Notes: a model not told the origin generated them from the sequence alone. A stretch of 64,000 bases of DNA from Crystallibacter permensis (GCF_025960875.1 NZ_JAODLR010000002.1:62001-126000); one strand, 5' to 3'. Shown: positions 1 through 10,159, counted from the stretch's first letter. A program made the numbers and translations.

Positions 1-1638
1 GTCCCCCGGATCCTCGGCCACCGCGCCCATCAGCAGCAGGTCATCGCCGTCCGGGTCCAGCCAGTCCGTCAGCACGTTCCGGCTCAGGCTCTGCCCGGAT
101 TCGACGGCGAGGATGGTCTCGCGCTTCTGCTCCGGCGCCGCGTTGGAACCCTCCGGCACCACGCGGAGCCTGACCTGGGCGGTGTCCGTGCCGCCGCGGC
201 CGTCATTGACCTCATAGGCGAACGACGACGAACCGGTGGCGTCCCCGGGCAGCACAATCTGCAGGCCGGTCCCCTGGTAAATCCGCTGAACGGTACCGGT
301 GGCGGGCTGGTCGCCGTTAACGGCGACCGTGAGCAGGTCCCCGTCCGGGTCCGAGTCGTTGAAGAGCACCGGCAGCACCGTGGTGCGGCCGGCGCGGACA
401 CCGAACTCGTCCGCCACCGCGACCGGCGCCTGGTTTTCCTCCTGGCGCTCAGGCAGCCGGGTGGCCGCGGTGATGTCCGCGGACTCGGTGGTGTCGTCCT
501 CGTCGTCGCCCTTCGGCGGGATCAAATCGCCCCAGTTGTTGACCAGCTGCAGGTTCTTGTTGACCAGCCACACGTTGCCGGCGTTGACGTCGTTGAGCAC
601 CACCACGTCGCGATTGGTCCGGAATACCAGCTCCGACTGGGCGGACAGGGACGGAATGGGCTGCGACAGGTCGAAGGCATCGTCCGCGCAGTCGCGCAGG
701 TAGCCGGCGTCTGAAGTCCACGCGGCGTGGATGCAGCCGGCCACCTGCACCGGCGCGATGGGCGGCGCAGGGTTCCGGATTTCGGTCAGCCGGGCCTCGC
801 CGCCGTCCAGCGGCTGGGCGAGCAGGCCGTTGGAGGTGGCAATGGCTACTCTGTTGCTGGCGTCGCCGGGTTGCTGCAGCCTGGCGTCCTGCGCATCCTC
901 CAGCTCCACCCTCTTGCCGGAAGGCAGATACAGCGTGCCGCCGGCCGGGTCCAGCAGCACCGGTTCATCGCCCACGGTGGTCAGCTGCAGCCCGTCCGCG
1001 TCCTTGATGCCCGGCAGGTCCTGGGCGGAGACTTCCTCGAACATGCCGCCGCCCTCAGGGGCGCGGTAACCGGTCAGCCTGCCGGCCTCCGGATCGGCCA
1101 CATAGACCGTATCGGCGTTACTGACGACGGCGATGGCGCCCGGGGCGTCTTCGGCCAGCGGCTGCGCGGCTTCCGGTGTGAAGGAATCCAAGCCGTTCGC
1201 GGCGACGGCCCAGACCTGCCCGGAGGCCGGATCGCTGACCGCGGCCACCTCCGTGCCCAGGGACAGCTTGGCCGAGCCAGGGAGCTGGTTTTCGGCGCCG
1301 TGGATCATCTCGGCGACGCTTACGGTACTGACGGCATTCTGGTCCAGGTTCTGCAGCAGCACCGTGGCCGCTTCCTGCTGGACGTCGAAGTTGGCGCCGG
1401 CGGGCTTGAATCCGCCGTCGAGCAGTTGGGACTGGTAGTTCAGGTGGCCCACCAGGGACTGGGACTTATTCGTCACCCAGATGCCGCCGTCGTTGAGGTC
1501 CACGTCCGCGGTGTCCGTGCCCGGGTGCAGGAAGATGCCCGCGCCGATCACGGCGAGCACCACGGAGAAGGCGGTGGCGGGCATGCCCCTACGGCGGAAG
1601 GCAGCATTGCGTGCCTTGCCGAAACCCTTGAAATTCAC
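1..1638 (-). CDS. Giant Ig/cadherin-like surface protein, paralog A (partial, 3' end off the left edge)
   Basis: The minus-strand frame opens at a GTG at 1638 and is still open at base 1, so about 546 N-terminal codons are visible. The N-terminus reads MNFKGFG, then a basic stretch, one hydrophobic segment (about residues 20-40) and the ADVDLNDGGIWVTN motif shared with paralogs B and C. A propeller-like region follows to about residue 355, then an acidic linker and the first cadherin-like domains (NDSDPDGD and WLDPDGDD calcium-type motifs). The start is set by alignment with B and by an AAAGG sequence 11 bases upstream. It lies 133 bp downstream of B in the same direction. Full-length B and C continue with nine more cadherin-like and five Fn3 domains, so A probably does too. 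Role unknown; probably a membrane-anchored, outward-facing filament or adhesin. Confidence 0.88.
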   Translation of the reverse strand, partial: MNFKGFGKARNAAFRRRGMPATAFSVVLAVIGAGIFLHPGTDTADVDLNDGGIWVTNKSQSLVGHLNYQSQLLDGGFKPAGANFDVQQEAATVLLQNLDQNAVSTVSVAEMIHGAENQLPGSAKLSLGTEVAAVSDPASGQVWAVAANGLDSFTPEAAQPLAEDAPGAIAVVSNADTVYVADPEAGRLTGYRAPEGGGMFEEVSAQDLPGIKDADGLQLTTVGDEPVLLDPAGGTLYLPSGKRVELEDAQDARLQQPGDASNRVAIATSNGLLAQPLDGGEARLTEIRNPAPPIAPVQVAGCIHAAWTSDAGYLRDCADDAFDLSQPIPSLSAQSELVFRTNRDVVVLNDVNAGNVWLVNKNLQLVNNWGDLIPPKGDDEDDTTESADITAATRLPERQEENQAPVAVADEFGVRAGRTTVLPVLFNDSDPDGDLLTVAVNGDQPATGTVQRIYQGTGLQIVLPGDATGSSSFAYEVNDGRGGTDTAQVRLRVVPEGSNAAPEQKRETILAVESGQSLSRNVLTDWLDPDGDDLLLMGAVAEDPGD

Positions 1639-1732
1639 CGCTGAGAGACCTTTGAGAGACTGATTTATTGCCCGGAACCGGGACCCGCGGCCCCCTTGCC
1701 ACCCCAGACAGTGTAAACCGCCAGGTTAAACG
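1639..1732 (-). promoter_or_regulatory. Conserved promoter/leader of paralog A
   Basis: On the minus strand this holds a TTTAACC element, a TACACT -10-like box (1710-1715), a GC-rich block and a leader whose last part (1643-1664) is identical over 22 bases to the leader of paralog B (7673-7694). The leader supplies the AAAGG ribosome-binding sequence. It is better conserved than the third codon positions of the adjoining coding sequence, which suggests constraint on the leader itself. The exact start of transcription is inferred. Confidence 0.5.
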
Positions 1733-1771
1733 CTGCCACGGGGAGAACTACCCATGGCAGCGCGGCGCTGG

Positions 1772-4700
1772 CTACCCGCCCGGCGCCGGACCGGTCCTGC
1801 CGTGGACAATAACGCCGTCCGAACAGACGTTGGTGACATCGCACACGCGGAATTCCAAGGTTGTGGAGTTGTCCCAGCTGGTCTTGATCGTCTTGCTGCC
1901 TGCTCTCGGCGCAAGGTCTCCGGCACGGTCCGGGTTCGGGTCATCCCAAGGGTAGGTGGTTGCGATGTGGCGCCATTCGATCCGGTCCACGTCCTTCCCA
2001 TTGGCCACCGGAGTCTCCCAGGTGAACTTGACGTCCTGCGAGCCCTTGGGGGCATCGTGGCCCTGCACCCTGGGCGGCAGCGGTTTGCCGTAGGGCACCA
2101 CGGAACCGGATGTGGCGCCGGCCCCACGCACGGCAGTGCCGCTGGCACGTGAGACGGCGCGGACCGTCACCGACGTGGACACCCCGTTGGTGAAGCCGGA
2201 AAGCGTCTCGGGCCGGCCGCTGCCGGAGAACGTGCCCGACTGCCCGGTCGATGCCGTCCAGATGTAGCTGATCTCGCTGCGGCGGGCACCGTTGAGCCCG
2301 GAGTCGGCCACCGGGGTAAAGCTCGCCTGAACCTGCCCGCCGTCGCCGGCGGTATTGTGGGCCGCCAATTTGACGCCGGAAACGGTCCCCGGCTTACCGG
2401 CGGCGCGCTTGGGCGGGGAGGTGCCGCTCGGCTCGCCCCGACCCACCTTGTTGACGGCGGCAACGGCGAACGTATAGTCCTGGTCCGCGTTGGCCACCGT
2501 CACCGTCTGACTGGTGCCTGCTGTTTCCAGCTTCTGCTGCAACGCACCGCCGCGGAAAACGGAGAGTACATAGTGCTGGATCGGTGCGCCGTTGGAATCC
2601 GGCGCCCGCCAACTCACGCTCAGCTGGGACTGGCTGGCCCCGTAAGGAACGACGGCGGCCGACGGCGGCGCCGGCTGCCGCGGCAGCCCCGCCGGGGTCT
2701 GGGGCGCGGACGGCTCGCTGAAGTCGGACGGTTCCGGCGCCTGGTTCACGGCCTGCACGGCCACCGTGTAGGCCTGGCCGTTCTGCAGGCCTTCCCAGAC
2801 CAGGCCGGTTCCGGTCACCCCGGTCTTCGTGGGATTGCCCGTTGCCGGCGCGGGCGTGATGCGCACGTTGTAGCTTTCCACCGGCGAGCCCGAGCTGGTG
2901 GCCGGTGCCCAGCTGACCGCCAGGCTGCCGTCACCGCTGATCAGGGTGGGCGGCTGGGGCTTGTCCGGCCGGGTGTCGGGACGCGCATCGGCCGACGGCG
3001 GCGAGACCTCGGAGGTGCCGGCGTCGTTGGTTGCTTCGACGGTGAAGTTGTACACCACGTTGTTGGTCAGTCCGGTCAGGGTGCACGTGGTGGCGGCGCA
3101 TTCCTGCGCGAAGCCCGCGGCGCGGACGGTGTAGCCGGTGATGGGCAGCCCGTTGTTGTTCGGCGGCGCCCAGCTGAGCACCACGGAGCTGTCCTCCACC
3201 GATTCCACCACCGGCTGGGCCGGCGTGTCCGGCCTGCCGCGGACGGTGACCCGCAGCTGCCCGTTCACCTGACGGTCCGCCTGGCCCGTCTTGTCGGCCA
3301 CCGTGTAGGTCACCTGGAGCACACCGGTGAAATCGGCGCCCGGCGTGACGCGGACGGCATCCCCGGCGACCTCGGCCCGGCCGTCTCCGGTGGTCACCTT
3401 CGCACTGACCAGCCGTAGCGGGTCGCCGCTGAACGGGTTGGTGTCATTCGCCAGCACGTCCACGGTAACCGGCTCCCCCTGGACCGCGTCGTCGCGGCTG
3501 TCCGGATTAGCCACGGCGAGCGGCCGCGTGGAGGACACGACATTGAGGAAGATCTGCGCCGTGGCCTCTTCGCCGTAGGGATCGGTGACGGTCACCGCCA
3601 GGACTCCGGTGGAGCCGACGGCGGCGTCCTCCGTTGCCGCCGCTTCAAGCCGGCCGTCCGCGATCGACGCGGTGAAGCCGGCCGGGATGGCGTCGGACAA
3701 GGAGAAGTCGAGCCGGTCGACGTCGTCTTGGTCCGGGTCTTCGGCCAGCTGACGCAGGTCCAGCGTCTGCTGCTCCTCCCCCTGCGCAACATTCAGTGCG
3801 CCGTTGCGCATGGCCGGCGGCTGGTTGCGGTTGGGGTCCGCGAGGACGTCGATCAGCACCGTCAGGGTGGACTTGAGCCCTTCGGGATCGTCCGGCCCCG
3901 TCCCGTCGGTGACCTCGAAGGTGACGGAGCCGCGGCCGATGAAGTCCTGGTGCGCGGTGTAGGTCAAGGTGGTGGGATCGGCCAGCAGCGGGCTGCCGTC
4001 CGTGCCGATGGCTCGGAGGGAATCTTCCTGCGTGATGACGGGCGTGCGGCCCGTGCGCACCCGAACCAGGTCGGCGACATCCAGCGTCAGGCTTTGCCCG
4101 GCGATGACTTCAAGCGGAACCGTCTCCGCCAGCACCGGGAACTGGTCGCCCAGCCCCGGCACCCAGATCACGGCCGTGCCGCTGAGCGAATCCGCGTCCG
4201 TCACGGTGTAGGGAACCAACTGCGGTGCCGCCGTGAGATTAACCCGCACCACGCCGTCGTTCATTACCGTGGCGGTGCCGCCGAGCGCATCGACTTCCAC
4301 GTCCAGTTCGTCGGCCACGCCGTCCGGGTCCTCGTCATTTTCGAGTACCGGCACGTCGACGGCGGTCCGGCCCATGGCCTCCGCCGGTTCCACCCGGTCA
4401 TCGCGGGCGATCGGCGACTGCAGCGGCGCGTCCGGGTCGACCGTGACCGTGGCCGTTCCCAACGCCGTGCCGCCGCGGCCGTCCGCCACGCGGTAACGGA
4501 CGTTGTGCGCCCCGGCCTCGGCGGGTGTCTGCAGCCAGACGCGCTCCTGCCGGGCTTCGGCATTCAGCTGCGGGCCGTCGACGCCGTCCTGTACCAAGGT
4601 GAGCCGGTCGCCGTCGGGATCCGTGTCATTGGCCAGCACATCCAGGGCGGCCGCTCGGCCCGGGCGCAGTTGGAAGACGTCATCCACCGGCACGGGCGCG

Positions 4701-7669
4701 TGGTTGGTCTCGCCGGCAGGAGCGATGCCCACCCGCACCGTGGCGGTGTTGGTGGCACCCAGCCGGTCCGTGACGGAATAGGTGAAGGTGTCGGTTCCGC
4801 GGGCAACATCGGTGGCGACGTAGTCGATGTAGTTGCTGCCCGGCAGCGCCGTACCCTGAGCGGGCGCCTTGGTGATCCCGGTCAGGCTGACCGAATCCCC
4901 GTTGGGATCGATACCGTTCAGCGGCACCGGGATGCGAACGGTGGCGCCCGATAAGACACGCGCCGTCAGGTGCCGCGGATTGGGCCGGTCATTTTTCTCC
5001 GCATCCAGCGCTTCAATATGGATCAGCACCTGGGCCGAGTCCCGCTGGACCAGCGAGTCTTCCACCTCGTAAACCAGCGAGACCGTCCGGGCCTGGTCGC
5101 CGGCGATGAAGCGCAGCGAGTTTTCCGATACGAAAAGCCGGCCGGCGGACCCATCCACCGTTTCCACCAGTTCCGGCACGAGCTTGAGCCGGTCGCCATT
5201 GGGATGTGTGTCGTTAGCCAGCACATCGATGGTCACGATGTCGCCGGCGCGCACGCGGGCGGTGTCGCGATTGGCCTCCGGCGGTTCCGCCCGGTCCGGC
5301 GCGGGAACAGGAACGACGGCGATCTCCCCCACGGCGCTTTGGCCGCCGTTGGAGATGGTGTAGCTCAGGGTGGTGGGTTCAGCCAGACCGCGCAGGTCCT
5401 GGACGCGGATGACCCCGTGTTCGAGCACCGCAACGGAGATGGCGTCGTTTCCGGGGGCGGAGACGCCCTGAATGACCAGCACCCCGCCGCCGGGATCCGA
5501 ATCGTTGGCCAGTGCATCGACCAGCACTTCCCCGCCGGCAGGCAGCAGCGCCGTATCCCGGGTAGCCACGGGCACACCCTCGCGGGCGCTGCCCAGGACG
5601 TCCACGCGCACCAGGCCGGTGGAACTCAGCGGACCGTTGGTCACCAGATAGGTCACGTAATACCGCCCCACCGGGGCCGCCTTGAAAACGAAAGTATTGG
5701 AGGCGAAGTCCGGTTCAACTTCCCCTTGGCCCTCCACATCCACACGGGCCAGCGCGAGCGTGCCGCCACGCGGATCCAGATCATTCTCCAACGGACTGAT
5801 GCGCAGGTCCTGGCCCGCGACGACGGAGACGTGGTCCGCGTTGGCCACCGGAGCCAGCGAACCGGTAGGACGGACGTCGATCGTCACCACGCCTTCGGTG
5901 GTGCTGCGCCCGTCAGAGACGGAAATACGCACCTCCTTGCGGCCCGGTTCGTCGCCGGCGTCCTGGAAGGTCAGCAGACCGTCCCGGCGTACTGCGACCT
6001 GGTTGTCATCGGTTGTTGCGCCCTCCTCCAGGTACAGATCATCGCCGTCCGGATCCGTCCAGTCATTGAGCACGTTCTGGGTAATGGACTTGCCTTGTTC
6101 CAGCTGGATGATTGTCTTGCGCTTCTGCTGCGGGGCGCCGTTTTCGTTGTCGGCGCGGATCCGCAGGGTGACGTCGGCATCGGCGGTACCGCCCCGGCCG
6201 TCGTCGGCCTGGTAGCTGAAGGAGCGGGTGCCGGGCTCGGCATCCTCGGCGACTCTGATTTGCAGTCCGCCGCCGTTGTAGATGCGCTGGACCTGGCCGA
6301 TATCCGGCTGCTCGCCGCGGACCGCCGAGGTGAGGACGTCGCCGTCGGGGTCCGAATCATTGTCCAGTACCGGCAGTACGGTGGTCCTGCCCGGCCTGAC
6401 GCCGAATTCATCTGCCACGGCCAAGGGCGGACGGTTGGCCTCGCTACGGTCCGGCAGCGTGTTGTTGGTGGTGGTGTCCGCCGTCTCCTCCTCCTCGTCG
6501 GTCTCATCCGGCGGCGGAAGCAGCTCTTCCCAGTTATCCACCAGCACCAGGTCATCCTTGACCAGCCAGACGTTGCCGCTGACGGCATCGTTGAGGATGA
6601 CGTTGTCCCGGTTGACGCGGAAAACCGGCAACGAGGATTCGCCGAGTTCGGGCAGCTCCTGGTCAAGGTTGTGGGCAGGGTCTTCGCAGCTGCGCAGGTA
6701 CTGTGAATTCCCGATCCAGGCTGCGTGAGTACAATCATCCAGTTGGACTGGCGCGGCCGGCGTCCCGCCCTTTGCAGGAAGAACCGTGGGCTCATCTCCA
6801 TCCAACGGGACTTTGACCAGGGCATTTGTGGTGGCGATCGCCGCATAAGTACTGGCCCCACCGGACTGCTGAAGTTGCGCGCCCTGAAAGGCGGCCGCCT
6901 GTTCGCCCTGAAGAGCTGAGGAAGTTCCTTCCCCGAGGTCAAGTTGTCGGCCGGCACCGTTGAATGCCAGCCCCCGTGCGGCGTCGAGGACCACTGCTTG
7001 GTCCCCCACGGCTGTCAGCTGCAGTTCGTCTGCACCACGTAGCTGGGGAACCTCCGTGCTGTCGGTCCCGGCGGGCAGGTACTGTTCGTCCAGCTCTACC
7101 GTGGTCAGGATCCCGGACTCCGGCTCGGCCAACGTGATGGTCTGATCCGGACCGGCGACGGCGGTGACCCCCGGCGTCGCGGTATGCACGGGTTCCAGCC
7201 TGTCCGGGGTAAAGGCCGGCAGGGCCGCCGGATCCATGGCCCAGACAAGTCCCTTCGCCGGATCGGCAACCACCAGCAGGTCATTGCTCAGGCTGGTATC
7301 GGCGCCATCGGGAATGGGAGTGCCGCCGACAAAGGCCATAGCGGCGGTGTCCACCGTACTCAGGCTGGACTGGTCAAAGTTTTCCAGCATGACATCGCCC
7401 TCATACTGAAGGATGTCATACGAGGTGCTGTTGGCCAGGAAGCCGCCGTCGAGCGTGCGGGATTGGTAATTGACATGGCCGACCAGGTTGGCACTCTGGT
7501 TCGTGACCCAGATCCCGCCGTCGTGCAAGTCAACGTCCGCGGTATCCGTGCCCGGATGCAGGAAAATTCCGGCACCGATGACAGCGAGCACAACGGAAAA
7601 GGCAGTAGCAGGGACGGCCCCATGACGCATTGAGGCAGGACGTTTCCTGCCAAACCCCTTGAACTTCAC
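1772..7669 (-). CDS. Giant Ig/cadherin-like and Fn3 surface protein, paralog B (1965 aa)
   Basis: GTG start (MKFKGFGRK) after a leader nearly identical to that of paralog A. Order of parts: basic N-terminus; one membrane segment (about 17-38); ADVDLHDGGIWVTN motif; propeller-like head (about 45-385) with recurring DGGFLANS / VLDAARG-type strands; acidic linker (about 385-405, DETDEEEE); about 11 cadherin-like domains (about 411-1470), most with an NDxDPxGD motif; five Fn3 domains (about 1477-1965). There is no sortase motif and no second membrane span, so anchoring is by the N-terminus with the rest outside. Domain order matches paralog C one for one, which implies whole-gene duplication rather than internal repeat growth. 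Families of this type often sit beside MoxR/DUF58/transglutaminase genes in actinobacteria; such genes could lie beyond the left edge. Substrate or partner unknown. Confidence 0.9.
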   Translation of the reverse strand: MKFKGFGRKRPASMRHGAVPATAFSVVLAVIGAGIFLHPGTDTADVDLHDGGIWVTNQSANLVGHVNYQSRTLDGGFLANSTSYDILQYEGDVMLENFDQSSLSTVDTAAMAFVGGTPIPDGADTSLSNDLLVVADPAKGLVWAMDPAALPAFTPDRLEPVHTATPGVTAVAGPDQTITLAEPESGILTTVELDEQYLPAGTDSTEVPQLRGADELQLTAVGDQAVVLDAARGLAFNGAGRQLDLGEGTSSALQGEQAAAFQGAQLQQSGGASTYAAIATTNALVKVPLDGDEPTVLPAKGGTPAAPVQLDDCTHAAWIGNSQYLRSCEDPAHNLDQELPELGESSLPVFRVNRDNVILNDAVSGNVWLVKDDLVLVDNWEELLPPPDETDEEEETADTTTNNTLPDRSEANRPPLAVADEFGVRPGRTTVLPVLDNDSDPDGDVLTSAVRGEQPDIGQVQRIYNGGGLQIRVAEDAEPGTRSFSYQADDGRGGTADADVTLRIRADNENGAPQQKRKTIIQLEQGKSITQNVLNDWTDPDGDDLYLEEGATTDDNQVAVRRDGLLTFQDAGDEPGRKEVRISVSDGRSTTEGVVTIDVRPTGSLAPVANADHVSVVAGQDLRISPLENDLDPRGGTLALARVDVEGQGEVEPDFASNTFVFKAAPVGRYYVTYLVTNGPLSSTGLVRVDVLGSAREGVPVATRDTALLPAGGEVLVDALANDSDPGGGVLVIQGVSAPGNDAISVAVLEHGVIRVQDLRGLAEPTTLSYTISNGGQSAVGEIAVVPVPAPDRAEPPEANRDTARVRAGDIVTIDVLANDTHPNGDRLKLVPELVETVDGSAGRLFVSENSLRFIAGDQARTVSLVYEVEDSLVQRDSAQVLIHIEALDAEKNDRPNPRHLTARVLSGATVRIPVPLNGIDPNGDSVSLTGITKAPAQGTALPGSNYIDYVATDVARGTDTFTYSVTDRLGATNTATVRVGIAPAGETNHAPVPVDDVFQLRPGRAAALDVLANDTDPDGDRLTLVQDGVDGPQLNAEARQERVWLQTPAEAGAHNVRYRVADGRGGTALGTATVTVDPDAPLQSPIARDDRVEPAEAMGRTAVDVPVLENDEDPDGVADELDVEVDALGGTATVMNDGVVRVNLTAAPQLVPYTVTDADSLSGTAVIWVPGLGDQFPVLAETVPLEVIAGQSLTLDVADLVRVRTGRTPVITQEDSLRAIGTDGSPLLADPTTLTYTAHQDFIGRGSVTFEVTDGTGPDDPEGLKSTLTVLIDVLADPNRNQPPAMRNGALNVAQGEEQQTLDLRQLAEDPDQDDVDRLDFSLSDAIPAGFTASIADGRLEAAATEDAAVGSTGVLAVTVTDPYGEEATAQIFLNVVSSTRPLAVANPDSRDDAVQGEPVTVDVLANDTNPFSGDPLRLVSAKVTTGDGRAEVAGDAVRVTPGADFTGVLQVTYTVADKTGQADRQVNGQLRVTVRGRPDTPAQPVVESVEDSSVVLSWAPPNNNGLPITGYTVRAAGFAQECAATTCTLTGLTNNVVYNFTVEATNDAGTSEVSPPSADARPDTRPDKPQPPTLISGDGSLAVSWAPATSSGSPVESYNVRITPAPATGNPTKTGVTGTGLVWEGLQNGQAYTVAVQAVNQAPEPSDFSEPSAPQTPAGLPRQPAPPSAAVVPYGASQSQLSVSWRAPDSNGAPIQHYVLSVFRGGALQQKLETAGTSQTVTVANADQDYTFAVAAVNKVGRGEPSGTSPPKRAAGKPGTVSGVKLAAHNTAGDGGQVQASFTPVADSGLNGARRSEISYIWTASTGQSGTFSGSGRPETLSGFTNGVSTSVTVRAVSRASGTAVRGAGATSGSVVPYGKPLPPRVQGHDAPKGSQDVKFTWETPVANGKDVDRIEWRHIATTYPWDDPNPDRAGDLAPRAGSKTIKTSWDNSTTLEFRVCDVTNVCSDGVIVHGRTGPAPGG

Positions 7670-7766
7670 CGCGAGAGACCTTTGAGAGACTGATGTTTTG
7701 CCCGAGATCGGAACCCGCGGCCCCCTTGCCGCACCAGAACAGTCTAGACCGGCTACGGGTTAAACG
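7670..7766 (-). promoter_or_regulatory. Conserved promoter/leader of paralog B
   Basis: Counterpart of 1639-1732. On the minus strand it has TTTAACC, a TAGACT -10-like box (7741-7746), the same GC-rich block and the same 22-base leader end (7673-7694) with AAAGG upstream of the GTG. Paralog C upstream shares the TTAACC element but not the 22-base block. Confidence 0.5.
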
Positions 7767-7814
7767 TCGGTTCGCGGATCCGTCGGCCGGCCCGCATCTG
7801 AAGGAAGAAGTCTT

Positions 7815-7841
7815 GAGAAGAAATTTCTAAAGAATTTTCTC
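7815..7841. repeat. AT-rich inverted repeat upstream of the HNH gene
   Basis: Arms GAGAAGAAATT (7815-7825) and AATTTTCTC (7833-7841) pair with one bulged base. It lies in an AT-rich patch (about 7805-7860) that also holds CGAAT/ATTCG arms at 7842-7846 and 7853-7857. It could be a promoter operator or a junction of acquired DNA. Confidence 0.35.
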
Positions 7842-7905
7842 CGAATGCCGCTATTCGAATGGATTAGGCCTCTTGACCGTCAGAGGCAGGTGATGGACTG
7901 GAGTC

Positions 7906-10014
7906 ATGGCAGCAGAAGAGCACTCACCGGATCCTGAATCCCCGGCCGACGGACACGCGTCTTCCGGGCCGCTTCCCGGGCAGGAGAATGTCCCCGCACC
8001 GATGCCTGGCGGCCGGCGGCCCCGGGATCGTGAACGTGAGACCGTGATCCGCCGTGAGGATGGCTGGAGCCATTTCCGGGGAACGCAGGAAAAGCTGCGG
8101 GAGAACGTTGCGTTTTGGATAAAGCGGCGCCGGGAAGAGGCACGCGAACGTCTCGCCGCCGGGTTGCCGCCGAGGAGCCCGGCGATGGCCAAGGACATGG
8201 AGGAACTGCGTGCGAAGGCCAAGGCCATGGAGGAGCTGAGTGCCAAAGCCAGATACCCGGACCCGGCGACGTCGGAGTACGGTCCGGATCCGCTGGCCGG
8301 ACAGGACATCCCGCGGCCCGCGGAAGAGCCATTGCTGTACGACCGCGAGGTGGGGTTCGATGACTTCGCTCCCTGGGACCGCGAACCCGAATGGGCGTGC
8401 CCGCCGCTGGTCGGACCGGTACCGGTCTGCTGGGGGCCTGCGGAGGAACTCGGCGATGTCCCGGCGGAACTGTTCACCGAAGATCACGCGGAGTATTACG
8501 CCCACCGCCTTAGCCGGATCGCCGCCGGCGGCCCTAACGAATGGTTCCGTCTCTTCGGAACCATCAACACGTCAAACACCACCGACGCTGCCAGCGCTGC
8601 TGAGACTGCCAAAGCGGCGGACGCCGTTGCCGCAGCCACAACCAGTGGCGCCGCCAGTGATGCTTCTGCCTTGGCGGGGGTTGACGAGTTGGATTACCAA
8701 GGGGCAGTCGAGCACTTGGTAGCGGGCCGGCGACTGGTCGCCTGGGTTCAGGCCGGCATGGCACGCCTGGCCACACGCGTCGGCGACGCGGCTCTGGCAC
8801 AGCTCCCGCCGCCGCGCGAAGGTGCCGGCCCGGAGTTGACGGGCCCGCTGCAGGAGCTGGCCGATCAGTCCGCGGCCGAGGAACTAGCCTGCCTGTACCG
8901 GATCACCGAGCTAGAGGGGAGGAAAACCCTCGATCAGGCGCGCGAGCTGTGTGCCCATTACCCGGGCACACTGGCCGCGCTGACCGCGGGGGAAATGGAC
9001 CTGGACCAGGCCACCGTCATCGTACGGCAAGGCGATACCTTGCCGGACGGACAGAAACAAGGCTACGAACAGGCCCTCCTGGCCAAGGCCGGGCAGCAGA
9101 CCGCCCGGCAACTGCACTACGCCGCGCGGAAAGAACGCGAATCCCGCGATCCGGACTCCCTGGCCAAACGCCATGCCCGGGCACTTAAGCGCCGCAACGT
9201 GTGCTTGGAACCGGATGACGACGGCATGGTCACCCTGCGCGCCCGAGTGTCCGCGGAGACCGGGATGGCCATCCTCAACCGGCTCAACGATGCTGCCCGC
9301 AGTCTGCAGTCCAAGGACGAGACCCGCACCGTGGGCCAGCTCCGCGCCGATGTGTTCGCCGACTTGCTCCTGCACGCAGGCATGGACACCGGCCCCGCCG
9401 CCGGCATCCGCCCTGAAGTCGCCCTCACGGTGCCCGTGTTCACGCTTCTGGGACTGGACGAAGAACCCGCCACGCTGGAAGGATACGGGCCGATTCCCGC
9501 CGACGTGGCACGGCGATTGTGCCAGGACGCGCCCTCGTTCCACCGGATCCTGACGCACCCGGAGACCGGGGCCGTGCTTTCCTATGGCAAAACCACCTAC
9601 AAACCGCCGGCGGATCTGGCCCGCGCCGTCAGACACCGCGACCCTGTCTGTGCCGGACCCGGCTGCACCGCGCCCGCGAGAGACTGCGAACTGGACCACA
9701 CGATCGAGTACCACGGAAACGGCGGCCACGGCGAAACCGACTACATCAATCTCGGCCCGCTGTGTAAATCGCTTCACCGGCTCAAGTCCCACGCCGGTTG
9801 GAAAATCATTCAAACCGGTCCCGGCGAATTCACCACGACCACGCCTGGGAACCAGAAATACACCACCAGGCCAGGCGATTTCCGCGACACCAGCCCACCG
9901 GCCTACCCCGATACGGTTTTGGACAATCTGCCCGATGACCACCGCCAACGGCTCCGCCCAAAACCGGCACCACCATGGGACGGCATCATCAAAAACGACC
10001 CACCTCCGTTCTGA
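7906..10014 (+). CDS. DUF222 / HNH endonuclease signature protein (13E12 repeat family)
   Basis: 702 aa. About residues 1-230 form a charged, low-complexity region with Ala-rich stretches. DUF222 follows (about 260-560), then a C-terminal HNH module (about 576-632) with CAGPGCTAPARDCELDHTI and N...LCKSLHRLKSH, giving paired cysteines and the DH...N...H core of HNH nucleases. Such genes occur in many copies in mycobacteria and Arthrobacter, and a role in mobility or DNA processing is suspected but not settled. It is inserted in the opposite orientation between paralogs B and C, and converges with C. No terminal inverted repeats or flanking target duplications are visible. The region before it is unusually AT-rich for this window. 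Confidence 0.88.
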   Translation: MAAEEHSPDPESPADGHASSGPLPGQENVPAPMPGGRRPRDRERETVIRREDGWSHFRGTQEKLRENVAFWIKRRREEARERLAAGLPPRSPAMAKDMEELRAKAKAMEELSAKARYPDPATSEYGPDPLAGQDIPRPAEEPLLYDREVGFDDFAPWDREPEWACPPLVGPVPVCWGPAEELGDVPAELFTEDHAEYYAHRLSRIAAGGPNEWFRLFGTINTSNTTDAASAAETAKAADAVAAATTSGAASDASALAGVDELDYQGAVEHLVAGRRLVAWVQAGMARLATRVGDAALAQLPPPREGAGPELTGPLQELADQSAAEELACLYRITELEGRKTLDQARELCAHYPGTLAALTAGEMDLDQATVIVRQGDTLPDGQKQGYEQALLAKAGQQTARQLHYAARKERESRDPDSLAKRHARALKRRNVCLEPDDDGMVTLRARVSAETGMAILNRLNDAARSLQSKDETRTVGQLRADVFADLLLHAGMDTGPAAGIRPEVALTVPVFTLLGLDEEPATLEGYGPIPADVARRLCQDAPSFHRILTHPETGAVLSYGKTTYKPPADLARAVRHRDPVCAGPGCTAPARDCELDHTIEYHGNGGHGETDYINLGPLCKSLHRLKSHAGWKIIQTGPGEFTTTTPGNQKYTTRPGDFRDTSPPAYPDTVLDNLPDDHRQRLRPKPAPPWDGIIKNDPPPF

Positions 10015-10159
10015 TCAGTCAATAGAAGTTGAGGCGAGGACAGTCAACGAGGGGCGAGGTTCCGCCGTGAGGTAGGGAACTGTGGGCAAGGTGAATCCAG
10101 GCTTCGGACCCGTTCGAGTAGGTTGCTGCCCGCTCGCCGCAAACCAGATTCGACGTCTT

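Noticed and set aside
7906-10014. Insertion sequence carrying the HNH gene
   Set aside because: No terminal inverted repeats, transposase motif or target-site duplication could be seen around it.
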